A stretch of DNA of 64,000 nt, from positions 62,001-126,000 of the forward strand of contig NZ_JADDIV010000004.1 in assembly GCF_015070875.1 (NCBI RefSeq). Direction: 5' to 3'. The notes beneath the pieces were generated by a model. That model was not told the DNA's origin and made no database searches. It saw only the letters and a list, made by a program, of their open reading frames with translations. The translations under genes and the position numbers were made by a program. Source of the stretch: Ramlibacter pallidus (lineage in GTDB: Bacteria; Pseudomonadota; Gammaproteobacteria; Burkholderiales; Burkholderiaceae_C). Shown here one piece after another: positions 43,688-52,333 of this stretch. Numbering within the stretch: the stretch's first letter is position 1; each line of letters begins with the position of its first letter.

Positions 43688-44910
43688 CGGGATGCCGCCA
43701 GCGCCTGCGCGCAAGCGAAGCCGCTGGCCCAGGCCCACTGGAAGTTGTAGCCGCCGAGCCAGCCGGTCACGTCCACCACTTCGCCGATGAAGTACAGCCC
43801 CTTCTGCGTGGACTCCATCGTCTGCGACGAGAGGCTGCGCGTGTCGACGCCGCCGGCCGTGACCTCCGCCTTGCGGTAGCCCTCGGTGCCGGTGGGCACC
43901 AGCTCCCAGCGCGAAAGCCGTTCGGCCAGCTGCTGCAGTGCCTTGTCGCCGGCCTCGTTGACGGGCCGTTGCCACGCACCCTCCTGCTGCGCCCAGGCTT
44001 CGGCGAGCCGGGACGGCACCCACTGCGCCAGCTCGTTGGCGATCAGCTTGCGCGAACGCGCCTTCGCGGCGGTGAGGGCTTCGGGCAGGTCGACGCCGGG
44101 CGCGAGGTCCACCCGCAGCGGCGTGCCTTCCCGCCAGTAGCTGGAGATCTGCAGCACCGCCGGTCCGCTCAGGCCCCGGTGCGTGAAGAGCAGGTCCTCG
44201 TCGAAGGCCATGCGCTCCTTCTTCGCGCCGGTCTCGATGCGCACCGGCAAGGCGAGGCCCGCCAGCTGCGCGAAGGGCTGCCAGTGCGCGCCGTCGAACG
44301 TGAGGGGCACCAGCGCCGGCCGCGGCGCCACGACGCGCAGCCCGAACTGCTGCGCGAGGCGGTGGCCGAAGTCCGTCGCGCCGATCTTGGGGATGGACAG
44401 GCCGCCGGTGGCCACCGCCACCGAGCGCGTGGTGACCGCGCCCCGGTCCGTGTCGAGCGCGTAGCCGTCGCCGGTCGTGCGCACGGCGCGCACGCCGCAC
44501 GGCTGCCAGTGCGTCACGCCGCCCGCGGCACATTCGGCCAGCAGCATGCGGATGAAGTCTTCCGAGGAGCGGTCGCCGAACAGCTGCCCCTTGTGCTTCT
44601 CGTGGAAGGGGATGCCGTGCTTCTGCACCAGCGCGATGAAGTCCTGCGGCGTGTAGCGCGCCAGCGCCGAGCGGCAGAAGTTCGGGTTCTCGCCCAGGAA
44701 GTGCTTGTGCGGCGCCCGCGGGTCGAGTTCGCGGTTGGTGAAGTTGCAGCGGCCGCCACCGGAGATGCGGATCTTCTCGGCCACCTTCTCCGCGTGGTCC
44801 ACCAGCAGCACCCGCAACCCGAGCTGGGCTGCCACCCCGGCGCAGAACAGGCCGGCCGCGCCGGCGCCGATGACGACGGCGTCGAAGGAAGGGGGGCTGG
44901 CGTCGGGCAT
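43684..44910 (-). CDS. HI0933/BaiN-type flavoprotein
   Basis: This is a 408-residue FAD-dependent oxidoreductase. Dinucleotide fold: FDAVVIGAGAAGLFCAGVAAQLG. Family motif: ISGGGRCNFTNRELDPR. Further blocks are SVAVATGGLSIPKIGATDFGH, and EVVDVTGWLGGYNFQWAWASG near the C-terminus. The family includes YhiN and BaiN; physiological substrates are mostly unknown. It is convergent with bphP, overlapping by four bases, and divergent from a small secreted-protein gene. Confidence 0.92.
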   Translation of the reverse strand: MPDASPPSFDAVVIGAGAAGLFCAGVAAQLGLRVLLVDHAEKVAEKIRISGGGRCNFTNRELDPRAPHKHFLGENPNFCRSALARYTPQDFIALVQKHGIPFHEKHKGQLFGDRSSEDFIRMLLAECAAGGVTHWQPCGVRAVRTTGDGYALDTDRGAVTTRSVAVATGGLSIPKIGATDFGHRLAQQFGLRVVAPRPALVPLTFDGAHWQPFAQLAGLALPVRIETGAKKERMAFDEDLLFTHRGLSGPAVLQISSYWREGTPLRVDLAPGVDLPEALTAAKARSRKLIANELAQWVPSRLAEAWAQQEGAWQRPVNEAGDKALQQLAERLSRWELVPTGTEGYRKAEVTAGGVDTRSLSSQTMESTQKGLYFIGEVVDVTGWLGGYNFQWAWASGFACAQALAASR

Positions 44911-45024
44911 GGGCGCGGATTATCCGGTCGCCGGCAAGCTGGCACGGAAACCCCGCGCTGTTCCGCCGATCGGATCGTGCCCCGCGCTCCTACGATGCAC
45001 GCACAACACCAGGAGAAGAGCGAG

Positions 45025-45408
45025 ATGAAGAAGGCCTTGATGCTGCTGACCCTCGTCGCCGCCGCAGCCGGCGCCGCCCAGGCGGGCACCTATGCGGTTC
45101 GCCAGGAATCCTCCTGCCCGATCGTGTCGGCGGGCGAGCTGGCGCAGGCGATCCAGAGGGCGGGCAAGGTGAACAACCTCGACCTGCCCAAGGACATGCA
45201 GCTGCGCGGCGAACTGCATTGCGCGGCCGAGGGCAGGCGCTACGTCTACACCTTCCGCGCGTCGATCGAGAAGCAGGTGTCGGACGGCGAGCAGCTGCGC
45301 TGGGCGCCGGTGGCGCACGTGACGGGCTTCGGCAGCACGGGCGGCCGCACGGCGCTGCTGCGCCAGGTGGGCTTCACCGTCAGCGACGTGATCCGGCAGG
45401 AACCGTAG
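45025..45408 (+). CDS. Small secreted hypothetical protein, 127 aa
   Basis: A clear signal peptide, MKKALMLLTLVAAAAGAAQAG, is preceded by AGGAGAAGAG. The mature protein has two cysteines (ESSCPIVSA and LHCAAEGRR) that may pair, and a beta-rich pattern RRYVYTFRASIEKQVSDGEQ. I recognise no family. It is likely periplasmic. It is convergent with flhD, seven bases apart, and unrelated in strand to the flagellar genes. Confidence 0.7.
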   Translation: MKKALMLLTLVAAAAGAAQAGTYAVRQESSCPIVSAGELAQAIQRAGKVNNLDLPKDMQLRGELHCAAEGRRYVYTFRASIEKQVSDGEQLRWAPVAHVTGFGSTGGRTALLRQVGFTVSDVIRQEP

Positions 45409-45415
45409 GAAGGAT

Positions 45416-45742
45416 TCAGCGGGCCGCGGCAGCGGCCTGCTGGTGCCGGCCCGCGAGCAGGATGGAGAGGTGGGCCTGCTGCAGCGCGCCTTCGCGGCCG
45501 GGCTGCAACATGCTGCGCACGCCGGGCAGTTCGTCCAGGCGGAAGGCGCAGAGCACGAAGTTGCTGGCCGCCAGCTTCACCACCTCCGCCAGGGTCATGC
45601 TCCCCAGCAGGTCGGCCATCTCGGCGCTGATACCCAGGCGCAGCATGGCGCCGGCCCGGTCCTCCCGCAGCAGCTTCTGCGCCAGCAGCAGGTAGGTCAG
45701 GTTCAGGTCCGCGATTTCCTTGGTGGCGTCAGCCGCTTCCAT
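45416..45742 (-). CDS. flhD: Flagellar master regulator subunit FlhD
   Basis: This 108-residue protein matches FlhD. IADLNLTYLLLAQKLLREDRAG is the diagnostic N-terminal helix and ISAEMADLLGSMTLAEVVKLA the following helix-turn-helix region. FlhD and FlhC form the D4C2 activator of class II flagellar genes. ATG at 45742 has GAGGAG seven bases upstream; the GTG two codons earlier is too close to that site. The Ala/Gln-rich C-terminus is low complexity. It lies 114 bp downstream of flhC, the opposite of the enteric order. Confidence 0.92.
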   Translation of the reverse strand: MEAADATKEIADLNLTYLLLAQKLLREDRAGAMLRLGISAEMADLLGSMTLAEVVKLAASNFVLCAFRLDELPGVRSMLQPGREGALQQAHLSILLAGRHQQAAAAAR

Positions 45743-45856
45743 TGACACGCTCCTCGCCGGAATGGCTTCCGGTCCTCTGCAAGGAGTGTGACATCTAGTT
45801 ACGTTGAGTAAATCGCCGTTACTCGGGGACGAGCGGCCGCGAGCGTGAAGAAATGC

Positions 45857-46390
45857 TCAGGCGCCGGCCGCCAGCAGGGGGCGGCGCTTCTTGCCGGCGC
45901 GGGCCGGCGGGCGGCACAGCACGCAGACGTAGCTGTTGTGGTTCTCGTAGGCGTGCGCCACGAACTGGCCCCCACACTGTGTGCAGGCCGCGAGCTGGAC
46001 CTGGTCACTGTCGAAGAAACGCACCAGCGTCCAGGCGCGGGTGAAGTCCAGCTCCGAGTCCTCGCCGAGCGCCTTGGCCTGCTGCTGGTACAGGCGGAAA
46101 GCCTTGATCAAGGCGTCCAGGCGATCGTCGGCGTGCGGGAGCATGCAGCGGTAGATGTTGTAGAACATCGACGCGTGGATGTTGGCCATCCAGGTCATGT
46201 ACCAGTCCACCGAGAAGGGCAGCAGGCCCTTGGGCGGCGAGACGCCCTTGATCTCCTTGTAGAGGCGCACCAGCCGTTCGCGGCTCAGGTCGACCTCCGC
46301 CTCGAGGAACTGCAGGCGCGCGCCCAGGCCGATCAGCGTCACGGCAAGCTGCACCTGCCGTGCCTCCTGCAGCACGCTCTTCTGGCTCAT
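45857..46390 (-). CDS. flhC: Flagellar master regulator subunit FlhC
   Basis: This 177-residue protein matches FlhC. SQKSVLQEARQVQLAVTLIGLG and FSVDWYMTWMANIHASMFYNIY are strongly conserved. The C-terminal zinc site has CTQCGGQF and YVCVLC (two Cys-x2-Cys pairs). AAGGAG lies seven bases before the ATG. FlhC provides the main DNA contact in FlhD4C2. It is transcribed before flhD and 86 bp after fliT. No flagellar structural gene is in the window. Confidence 0.95.
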   Translation of the reverse strand: MSQKSVLQEARQVQLAVTLIGLGARLQFLEAEVDLSRERLVRLYKEIKGVSPPKGLLPFSVDWYMTWMANIHASMFYNIYRCMLPHADDRLDALIKAFRLYQQQAKALGEDSELDFTRAWTLVRFFDSDQVQLAACTQCGGQFVAHAYENHNSYVCVLCRPPARAGKKRRPLLAAGA

Positions 46391-46476
46391 CCCCGCTCCT
46401 TGGTTGGATGAGTTGTATTCTTATGTAACGGAAGGAAGGCGGCAAGGAGCCGCCGCCGCGCCGTTGTCGCAGCGCC

Positions 46477-46785
46477 TCAGATCGGCGGGAAGGCCCACTC
46501 CTCCTGGCGGCGCAGCCCGCCCAGCAAGGCCATGAACTGCGGCCGGAGGAGCTGCACCAGCGCGTCTTGGTCGCCGCGGATGCGGCTGGCCAGGACCACC
46601 ACGCGCGCCATCTCGTCGGGCGTGAGGTCTTCGGGCGGCGCGCGCCGCAGCTGCTCGTACAGCTCGGTGCAGCGCGCGTCGAGGGCCGGCAGGTGCTCCC
46701 ATTGCCGGTCGCGGGCCAGCGCGACGAGGTGCGCCAGCGTGCCGGCGAGCTGCTCGTAGCGCGCGAGGACTTCGCTGGTGCCCAC
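46477..46785 (-). CDS. fliT: FliT-like flagellar chaperone / FlhDC modulator
   Basis: This is a 102-residue helical protein. The pattern YEQLAGTLAHLVALARDRQWEHL then ALDARCTELYEQLRR is that of FliT proteins, short helical bundles that chaperone the cap protein FliD and, in Salmonella, bind FlhC to inhibit FlhDC. Its place directly upstream of flhC and flhD supports the call. It begins 11 bp after the Cache-protein stop, so they are probably co-transcribed. Sequence identity to known FliT is inferred from pattern only. Confidence 0.7.
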   Translation of the reverse strand: MGTSEVLARYEQLAGTLAHLVALARDRQWEHLPALDARCTELYEQLRRAPPEDLTPDEMARVVVLASRIRGDQDALVQLLRPQFMALLGGLRRQEEWAFPPI

Positions 46786-46796
46786 CCCGGTGGCGA

Positions 46797-47267
46797 TTAC
46801 TTGTAGATGCCGCCGCAGACGATGTGGTCGTCCAGGCGCTCGCAGTAGGCGGTCTTCGGCTCGATCTTCTTGCTGACCGGGTTCACGAACTTGTAGTCCG
46901 TCCAGAACGTGCCCTTGGACTTGGCGAACTCGACGCGCTCCTTGATGTATTCCTTGCCGTCGATGTCCTTGATGTCGATGAAGTTCTTGCCGACCATCTT
47001 CTCGTTGGTGCCGTGCGCCACGCAGGTGCCGTCGATGCGGTGCACCGCCAGGTACAGGTCGCGGTCGTGGAATTCCTTGCTGTCCCGGCGGGTGATCTCG
47101 GCCAGGCCCTTTTCCAGGCCGTTGGCCTTGATGTAGGCCACGCCCCGCTTGACCATGGCTTCGGCTTCCTTGGCGTTCGCGGCGGGCTCGTTGGCGGCCC
47201 AGGTGGCGCCGGCGGCGGCGACGGCGGTCGACAGCGCGAAGGCGATCTTCAGTGCGGTTTTGTTCAT
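46797..47267 (-). CDS. Secreted single-Cache-domain protein
   Basis: This is a 156-residue protein with signal peptide (MNKTALKIAFALSTAVAAAG, cleaved near TWA-AN). The mature part is a single Cache domain: AMVKRGVAYIKANGLEKGLAEI, then DLYLAVHRIDGTCVAHGTNEK and GKNFIDIKDIDGKEYI. KSKGTFWTDYKFVNPVSKKIEPK closes the fold. Cache domains bind small ligands outside the cytoplasm. Being free rather than fused to a chemoreceptor, it could be a soluble ligand-binding partner. It is encoded upstream of fliT-flhC-flhD on the same strand, hinting at a motility link. Confidence 0.83.
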   Translation of the reverse strand: MNKTALKIAFALSTAVAAAGATWAANEPAANAKEAEAMVKRGVAYIKANGLEKGLAEITRRDSKEFHDRDLYLAVHRIDGTCVAHGTNEKMVGKNFIDIKDIDGKEYIKERVEFAKSKGTFWTDYKFVNPVSKKIEPKTAYCERLDDHIVCGGIYK

Positions 47268-47341
47268 TTCCCTCTTCCTCTGGGTTGGACTGGTCACCAG
47301 GGATTCTGGGGTGCCGGCCGCCCGCCCGATCGGCCGAACAA

Positions 47342-47358
47342 GGGGGCCTTTCGCCCCC
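47342..47358 (-). terminator. GC hairpin after cobA
   Basis: GGGGGC-CTTTC-GCCCCC (plus-strand reading) lies 23 bp beyond the cobA stop and before the Cache gene. On the minus strand it is followed only by TTGTT, so it is at best a weak terminator of the nitrate operon. Confidence 0.45.
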
Positions 47359-47380
47359 AGCTCGCGCAAACGGAGGGGGC

Positions 47381-48142
47381 TCAGGCGGCGCGCACGCGCG
47401 CCGCGGCGGCCGCGGCCACGCCGCGGACCACGTCGCCGACCACGATCACCGAAGGACTGGCCAGGCCCTCGCTTGCGATCGTCTCGGCCAGGTGGCCGAG
47501 CGTCGTCACCGCGTGGCGCTGGTCCGGCATCGAGGCGCGCTGGACGATCGCGACCGGGGTCTGGGGCGGCAGCCCGGCCAGCAGTTCACGCTGGATGCGC
47601 CCGGCACTGCGCACGCCCATGTAGATCACCAGCGTCAGGTGCGCATCGCGTGCCGCGGCGGCCAGCGCCTTCCAGTCCGGCGCATCGGCGCCGCTGCGCG
47701 CATGGCCGGTGAGGAAGACGACGCCCTGCGCGTGGTCGCGGTGCGTCAGCGGCACGCCGAGCGACGTCACCGCCGCCAGTCCCGACGTGATGCCATTGAC
47801 GACTTCCACCTCGATGCCGGCGGCGCGCAGGTGTTCGACCTCCTCGCCGCCGCGGCCGAAGATGAAGGGATCGCCGCCCTTGAGGCGCACGACGCTTTCG
47901 CCTTCGCGCGCCGCCATCAGCATCAGCTTCTCGATGAACGCCTGCGGCGTGCTCTTGCAGCCGCCGCGTTTGCCGACGTAGACCACGCGCGCCGTCTTCG
48001 GCGCGTGGTCCACCACCTCGCGGCTGACGAGGTCGTCCACCAGCAGCAGCGAAGCCGACTGGATGGCCTTCAGCGCCTTCAGCGTCAGGAGTTCCGGATC
48101 GCCGGGGCCGGCGCCGACGAGGGTGACCTTGCCAGTGTTCAT
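47381..48142 (-). CDS. cobA: Uroporphyrinogen-III C-methyltransferase
   Basis: This 253-residue SAM-dependent methyltransferase makes precorrin-2, the first step to siroheme. Motifs: GKVTLVGAGPGDPELLTLKA at the N-terminus, VRLKGGDPFIFGRGGEE, and VNGITSGLAAVTSLGVPLTHRD. It lacks the CysG dehydrogenase/ferrochelatase domain, so those steps need another gene. It is the last gene of the nitrate operon and provides siroheme for NirB. Its ATG overlaps the ybiB stop by four bases. Confidence 0.95.
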   Translation of the reverse strand: MNTGKVTLVGAGPGDPELLTLKALKAIQSASLLLVDDLVSREVVDHAPKTARVVYVGKRGGCKSTPQAFIEKLMLMAAREGESVVRLKGGDPFIFGRGGEEVEHLRAAGIEVEVVNGITSGLAAVTSLGVPLTHRDHAQGVVFLTGHARSGADAPDWKALAAAARDAHLTLVIYMGVRSAGRIQRELLAGLPPQTPVAIVQRASMPDQRHAVTTLGHLAETIASEGLASPSVIVVGDVVRGVAAAAAARVRAA

Positions 48143-49044
48143 GCGCCAGCCATTCGCAAGATGTGTTCCACCTGCAGTCCCATCGACTCGGGCACGGGCT
48201 TGCGGCCGTCCAGCACGTCGCGGATGTAGGCGGCCGTGGTTTGCGGGTCCACTTCCTTCGGCAGGTCGGGCAGGTCGGTCAAGGTGCCCCTGCGGCCTTC
48301 CTGCAGCGGCAGCCGCGCGCCGCGCACGAAGCCTTCCATCTGCGGCAGGCGGCGCGCGTCGGCGACGACTTCGCCCTCGGTCCCGCGCAGCAGCAGGGCC
48401 GTGGTCCCCATGCGCTCGAACACGGCGCCCATGGACACCGCGTACTCCGGATGCGTGTAGCTGCTGACGACCACCGACGGGCCTTCGCACGGGTCCATCA
48501 GCTTGACCAGGCTGTGCGCGCTGTTGCGCAGGCCGATCGCCTTGCGGGCGTCCAGCAGGCGCTTGAGGCCGGGACACAGCAGCTCGGTGGGCAGGAAGGC
48601 GACCTGGCCGTCGCGCAGCACCGGCACCTCGGCCGAAGGCTGCACGTCCAGCATCTCCAGCACGTCGCGCACCAGCACGCGGGTGGATTCGGTGGCGGCG
48701 CCGTGGATGGCGACCGGCAAGCCGCTGCGCGCGACGAGTGCGGCCAGCAGCGGCGTCAGCACCGGCAGGCGGCGCGCGCCGTTGTAGCTGGGCAGGACGA
48801 CGACGGCCCGACCGCTGGCGGAGGACACCTTGCGCAGGCGCGCGTCGGTGGCATCGAGGAAGCCGCACATCTCGTCCGGCGTCTCGCCCTTGACACGCAT
48901 CGCGATGCAGAAGGCGCCGATCTCGAGGTCGCTCACCTGGCCGTCGAGGATCTGCCCGAACAGGTCGGCCGCCTGCTCGCGGGCGAGCGGGCGCGCGCCC
49001 TGCTTGCCGCGGCCGATCTCCTTGAGGTACTGGCTGATGCCCAT
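48139..49044 (-). CDS. ybiB: YbiB-type protein (TrpD2, phosphoribosyltransferase-like fold)
   Basis: This is a 301-residue protein related to anthranilate phosphoribosyltransferase TrpD but belonging to the YbiB/TrpD2 group, which binds nucleic acids in E. coli. Blocks: LAREQAADLFGQILDGQVSD, GAFCIAMRVKGETPDEMCGF, and HSLVKLMDPCEGPSVVVSSYTHPEY. The PRPP-binding glycine loop of true TrpD is degraded, consistent with a non-enzymatic role. Its place between nasA and cobA, with a four-base overlap, makes it part of the nitrate operon. Confidence 0.88.
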   Translation of the reverse strand: MGISQYLKEIGRGKQGARPLAREQAADLFGQILDGQVSDLEIGAFCIAMRVKGETPDEMCGFLDATDARLRKVSSASGRAVVVLPSYNGARRLPVLTPLLAALVARSGLPVAIHGAATESTRVLVRDVLEMLDVQPSAEVPVLRDGQVAFLPTELLCPGLKRLLDARKAIGLRNSAHSLVKLMDPCEGPSVVVSSYTHPEYAVSMGAVFERMGTTALLLRGTEGEVVADARRLPQMEGFVRGARLPLQEGRRGTLTDLPDLPKEVDPQTTAAYIRDVLDGRKPVPESMGLQVEHILRMAGA

Positions 49045-49092
49045 CTGCGGCGATTGTCCCAGAGGCTTGATGACCGCTGGCTATAAGGCGAA

Positions 49093-51903
49093 TCAGGCCG
49101 CCTGCCGCAAGGGAACCAGCGCACGGACCATGCGCTTGAGCTCGGGCACGCAGGAGCCGCAGTTGGTGCCGCAGCGCAGGCCGGCCTGCAGCGAGGCCAG
49201 GCGCTCGTCGGGCGTCCCGTCGGCGGTCGACAGGTGGCGCTCGATGGCGGGCGCCTCCACGCCGAAACAGCTGCAGACCTGCTTGCCTTTCGCCTGCAGG
49301 GCCACCGGGGCCTTGGCGCCGGGCGACAGCAGCAGCCGCCCATAGGCCTGGGCCGGCAGCTCCTGCACCAGCAAGGCCTTGAGCCAAGCTTCGGCGCTGG
49401 TGTCGCCCGCCAGCAGCACGGCTTCCAGGCGCAGGTCCGCGCCGTCGCGGCACACACGGATGCTGCGCCGCTGGCCCTTGCGCTTGTCCGCATAGCGCAG
49501 CGTCTCGGCGCCGGTGAGTCCCAGCACCTGTTCCAGACGCTGCAGCAGCTCCTCCGGCGGCGCCTCGTAGGCGGCGGCGCGGAACAGCAGCCCGCTGCGC
49601 TCGCGCGCCGCCGCCTGTTCCAGCGGCACGTTGTTGGCGAAGGGCACGCACGAGGCGAACGGGAAGGCGGCCATCAGGCCCTTCAGCGGTTCGCGCGCCG
49701 CCAGCGCGCCGTCCGGCAGCCAGCCCACCGCCAGCAGCGTCCACGGCAGTTCGGCCTTCAGGATCTTCACGGCCGCGTGCTTCAGCTCCGGCTGTTTCGA
49801 GGTCGGGCAGTACGCCGAGGTGGTGATGGCGTTCACGCCGGCCAGCGGTTCGCCCGTGCTCGAGAGACCGCCCAGGTATTCGCTGCCCCAATGCATTGCG
49901 ATGAAGGCTTGGCTGGGGCCCAGTTCGGTGCTGGCCTGCGCCGGCAGCACGATCGACCCACGCTTGGAGGTGACGTGCACCAGCTCGCCCTCCTTCAGCC
50001 CGCGCCGCGCGAGGTCCTGCGGGTGCATCTGCACCACCGGCTCGGGCACGTGGCCGAAGAGCCGGCCCAGCGTGCCGGTGCGGCTCATGCCATGCCACTG
50101 GTCCCGCAGCCGGCCCGTGGTGAGCGAGAAGGGATAGCGCGATTCGCGCGGCTCCGCCAGCGGCTGGTAGGTGACGGCGGCGAAGCGGGCCTTGCCGTCC
50201 GGGGTCGGGAATACGCCGTCGGCGTAGAGCCGCGCGCGGCCCTCGGTCGCGCCGGCGGGGAAGGGCCATTGCTGCGGCGACTGCTCCAGCAGCGCGTAGC
50301 TGAGCCCGGTGATGTCCAGGTCGCGGCCACGTGTCGACTCGCGGTGCTCGCGCCAGATCGCCTCGGGTGTCGTGTACGGAAACAGCGAAGCCGCGCGCGG
50401 CGGCAGCCGTTTCTCGAGGCGCCGGCCGAAGTCGACCACGATGTCCCAGTCGTGCCGCGTGCTGCCGGGCGCCGGCACGGCCGCGCGCACGCGGCTGATG
50501 CGGCGCTCGCTGTTCGTGACGGTGCCTTCCTTCTCGCCCCAGGTGGTGGCGGGCAGCAGCAGGTCCGCGTAGTCGCAGGTGGACGTGGTCGCGAAGGCTT
50601 CCTGCACCACCACGAACTCGGCGCGCTCCAGTGCGCGGCGCACCACCTTCTGGTCCGGCATCGATTGCGCGGGGTTGGTGCAGGCGATCCACAGCGCCTT
50701 GATCTCGCCGTCGGCCGCCGCCTGGAACATCTCCACGGCGGTCTTGCCCGGCTTCTCGGGCACGGCGGGCACGCCCCACAACGCCGCGACTTCCGCGCGA
50801 TGCCGCGGATCGGCGAGGTCGCGGTGCGCGGACAGCAGGTTGGCCAGGCCGCCGACCTCGCGGCCGCCCATGGCGTTGGGCTGGCCGGTCAGCGAGAACG
50901 GGCCCGCCCCGGCGCGGCCGATCTGCGCGGTGGCCAGGTGCAGGTTGACCAGCGCGGCGTTCTTGGCGGTGCCGCTGCTCGACTGGTTCAGGCCTTGGCA
51001 ATAGAGGCTCAACGTGGCCGGCGAGGTGGCGAACCACTGCGCCGCGGTGAACAGGTCTTCCTTGCGGATGCCGCAGGTCTGGGCCACGAGGTCGGGCGTG
51101 CAGTCGCGCACCACCGCCTTCAGCGCCTCGAAGCCGCTGGTGTGGTTCGCGATGTAGTCCGGCTTGGTCCAGCCTTCCCACAGCATGATGTGCAGCAGGC
51201 CGTGGAACAGCATCACGTCGGTGCCGGGCTGGACCGGCAGGTACAGGTCGGCCAGCTCGGCGGTGTCGGTGCGGCGCGGATCGCAGAAGATCACCTTCAG
51301 GTCCGGCCGGGCGGCCTTGGCGTCCTCGATGCGGCGGAACAGGATCGGGTGCGCGAACGCCGTGTTGCTGCCGACGATGAAGATGCAGCCGGCGTGGTTC
51401 ACGTCGTCGTAGCAGCTGGGTGGCGCGTCGGCCCCCAGCGTGAGCTTGTAGCCCGCCACCGCGCTGCTCATGCAGAGGCGCGAGTTGGTGTCGACGTTGT
51501 TGGTGCCGATCAGGCCCTTGGCCAGCTTGTTGAAGACGTAGTAGTCCTCGGTGAGCAGCTGGCCGGAGATGTAGAAGCCCACCGAATCCGGCCCATGCGC
51601 GCGGATCGTCTGCGCGAAGCGGTCGGCGGCGACCTCCAGCGCGACGTGCCAATCCACGCGCAGCGGCTTCTCGTCGCGGCGTTCGCGCAGCATCGGGTGC
51701 AGCAGGCGGGTCTGCCGCGTCACTTCCGCCGATGCCGTCAGGTGCAGCGTCGATCCCTTGGTGCACAGCCGGCCGAAGTTCGCCGGATGGTCCGGGTCGC
51801 CGCGCACGCCGGTGATCTGGCCGCCTTCGGACTGGATGACCACGCCGCAGCCCACGCCGCAGTACGGGCAGGTGGACTTCGTTTCCTTCACGCCCGGCGG
51901 CAT
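49093..51903 (-). CDS. nasA: Assimilatory nitrate reductase, catalytic subunit
   Basis: This 936-residue molybdenum enzyme reduces nitrate to nitrite in the cytoplasm. The N-terminal 4Fe-4S cluster motif is CPYCGVGCG (Cys12, 15, 19) plus Cys47 in RLCTKGSTL. The bis-MGD domains contain SRLCMSSAVAGYK, GCIFIVGSNTAFAHPILF and GQPNAMGGREVGGL. The C-terminus has a BFD-like 2Fe-2S domain (VCSCFGV, then CGTNCGSC, about residues 870-925), as in Klebsiella NasA. It starts one base after the nirD stop and sits between nirBD and ybiB-cobA. Confidence 0.96.
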   Translation of the reverse strand: MPPGVKETKSTCPYCGVGCGVVIQSEGGQITGVRGDPDHPANFGRLCTKGSTLHLTASAEVTRQTRLLHPMLRERRDEKPLRVDWHVALEVAADRFAQTIRAHGPDSVGFYISGQLLTEDYYVFNKLAKGLIGTNNVDTNSRLCMSSAVAGYKLTLGADAPPSCYDDVNHAGCIFIVGSNTAFAHPILFRRIEDAKAARPDLKVIFCDPRRTDTAELADLYLPVQPGTDVMLFHGLLHIMLWEGWTKPDYIANHTSGFEALKAVVRDCTPDLVAQTCGIRKEDLFTAAQWFATSPATLSLYCQGLNQSSSGTAKNAALVNLHLATAQIGRAGAGPFSLTGQPNAMGGREVGGLANLLSAHRDLADPRHRAEVAALWGVPAVPEKPGKTAVEMFQAAADGEIKALWIACTNPAQSMPDQKVVRRALERAEFVVVQEAFATTSTCDYADLLLPATTWGEKEGTVTNSERRISRVRAAVPAPGSTRHDWDIVVDFGRRLEKRLPPRAASLFPYTTPEAIWREHRESTRGRDLDITGLSYALLEQSPQQWPFPAGATEGRARLYADGVFPTPDGKARFAAVTYQPLAEPRESRYPFSLTTGRLRDQWHGMSRTGTLGRLFGHVPEPVVQMHPQDLARRGLKEGELVHVTSKRGSIVLPAQASTELGPSQAFIAMHWGSEYLGGLSSTGEPLAGVNAITTSAYCPTSKQPELKHAAVKILKAELPWTLLAVGWLPDGALAAREPLKGLMAAFPFASCVPFANNVPLEQAAARERSGLLFRAAAYEAPPEELLQRLEQVLGLTGAETLRYADKRKGQRRSIRVCRDGADLRLEAVLLAGDTSAEAWLKALLVQELPAQAYGRLLLSPGAKAPVALQAKGKQVCSCFGVEAPAIERHLSTADGTPDERLASLQAGLRCGTNCGSCVPELKRMVRALVPLRQAA

Positions 51904-51904
51904 T

Positions 51905-52333
51905 TCACTCCCCGTGCGGGGCCTGCACGCCGAAGGTGGCGTCGCCGAGCGCGCCCTTCGAGGCGCACGGGCCCGCCTTCGGTGCTTCCACGTCGAGCGC
52001 CAGCGTCGCCAGCTCCACCGGGTCGAGCAGCACGTGGCCGCCCTCGATGCGGCAGGAGAAGCGCTGCGTGCAGCCTTCGTCCGGGCCCTTGGCGCAGCCG
52101 TCGTCCAGGCCGATCGTCCAGTTGTGCAGCGGGCAGGCCACGCTGGTGCCGAACACGATCCCCTGCGACAGCGGGCCGCCCTTGTGCGGGCAGCGATCGA
52201 GCAGGGCGAACACCTGGTCCTCGCCGTTGCGGAACACCGCCACGTCCATGCCGCGCGGCCGCGCGACGCGGCGCGAACCGAGGACGGGAATGTCTTCCAC
52301 GCGGCAGATCACCTTCCAGTCGTTCATCTTCAT
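51905..52333 (-). CDS. nirD: Nitrite reductase small subunit
   Basis: This is a 142-residue Rieske-type protein partnering NirB. The cluster motif is CPHKGGPLSQG (about 48-58) and CPLHNWTIG (about 67-75), here with Cys-x-His in both halves as in canonical Rieske proteins; many enteric NirD proteins lack these ligands. GCAKGPDEGCTQRF adds a typical C-terminal loop. A 30-residue Ala/Gly tail extends beyond the fold. Its ATG overlaps the nirB stop (ATGA). Met at 52327 is an alternative start. Confidence 0.94.
   Translation of the reverse strand: MKMNDWKVICRVEDIPVLGSRRVARPRGMDVAVFRNGEDQVFALLDRCPHKGGPLSQGIVFGTSVACPLHNWTIGLDDGCAKGPDEGCTQRFSCRIEGGHVLLDPVELATLALDVEAPKAGPCASKGALGDATFGVQAPHGE

Noticed and set aside
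45743..45748. GTG start two codons upstream of flhD
   Set aside because: The GAGGAG site lies only one base before GTG, but seven bases before the ATG at 45742.
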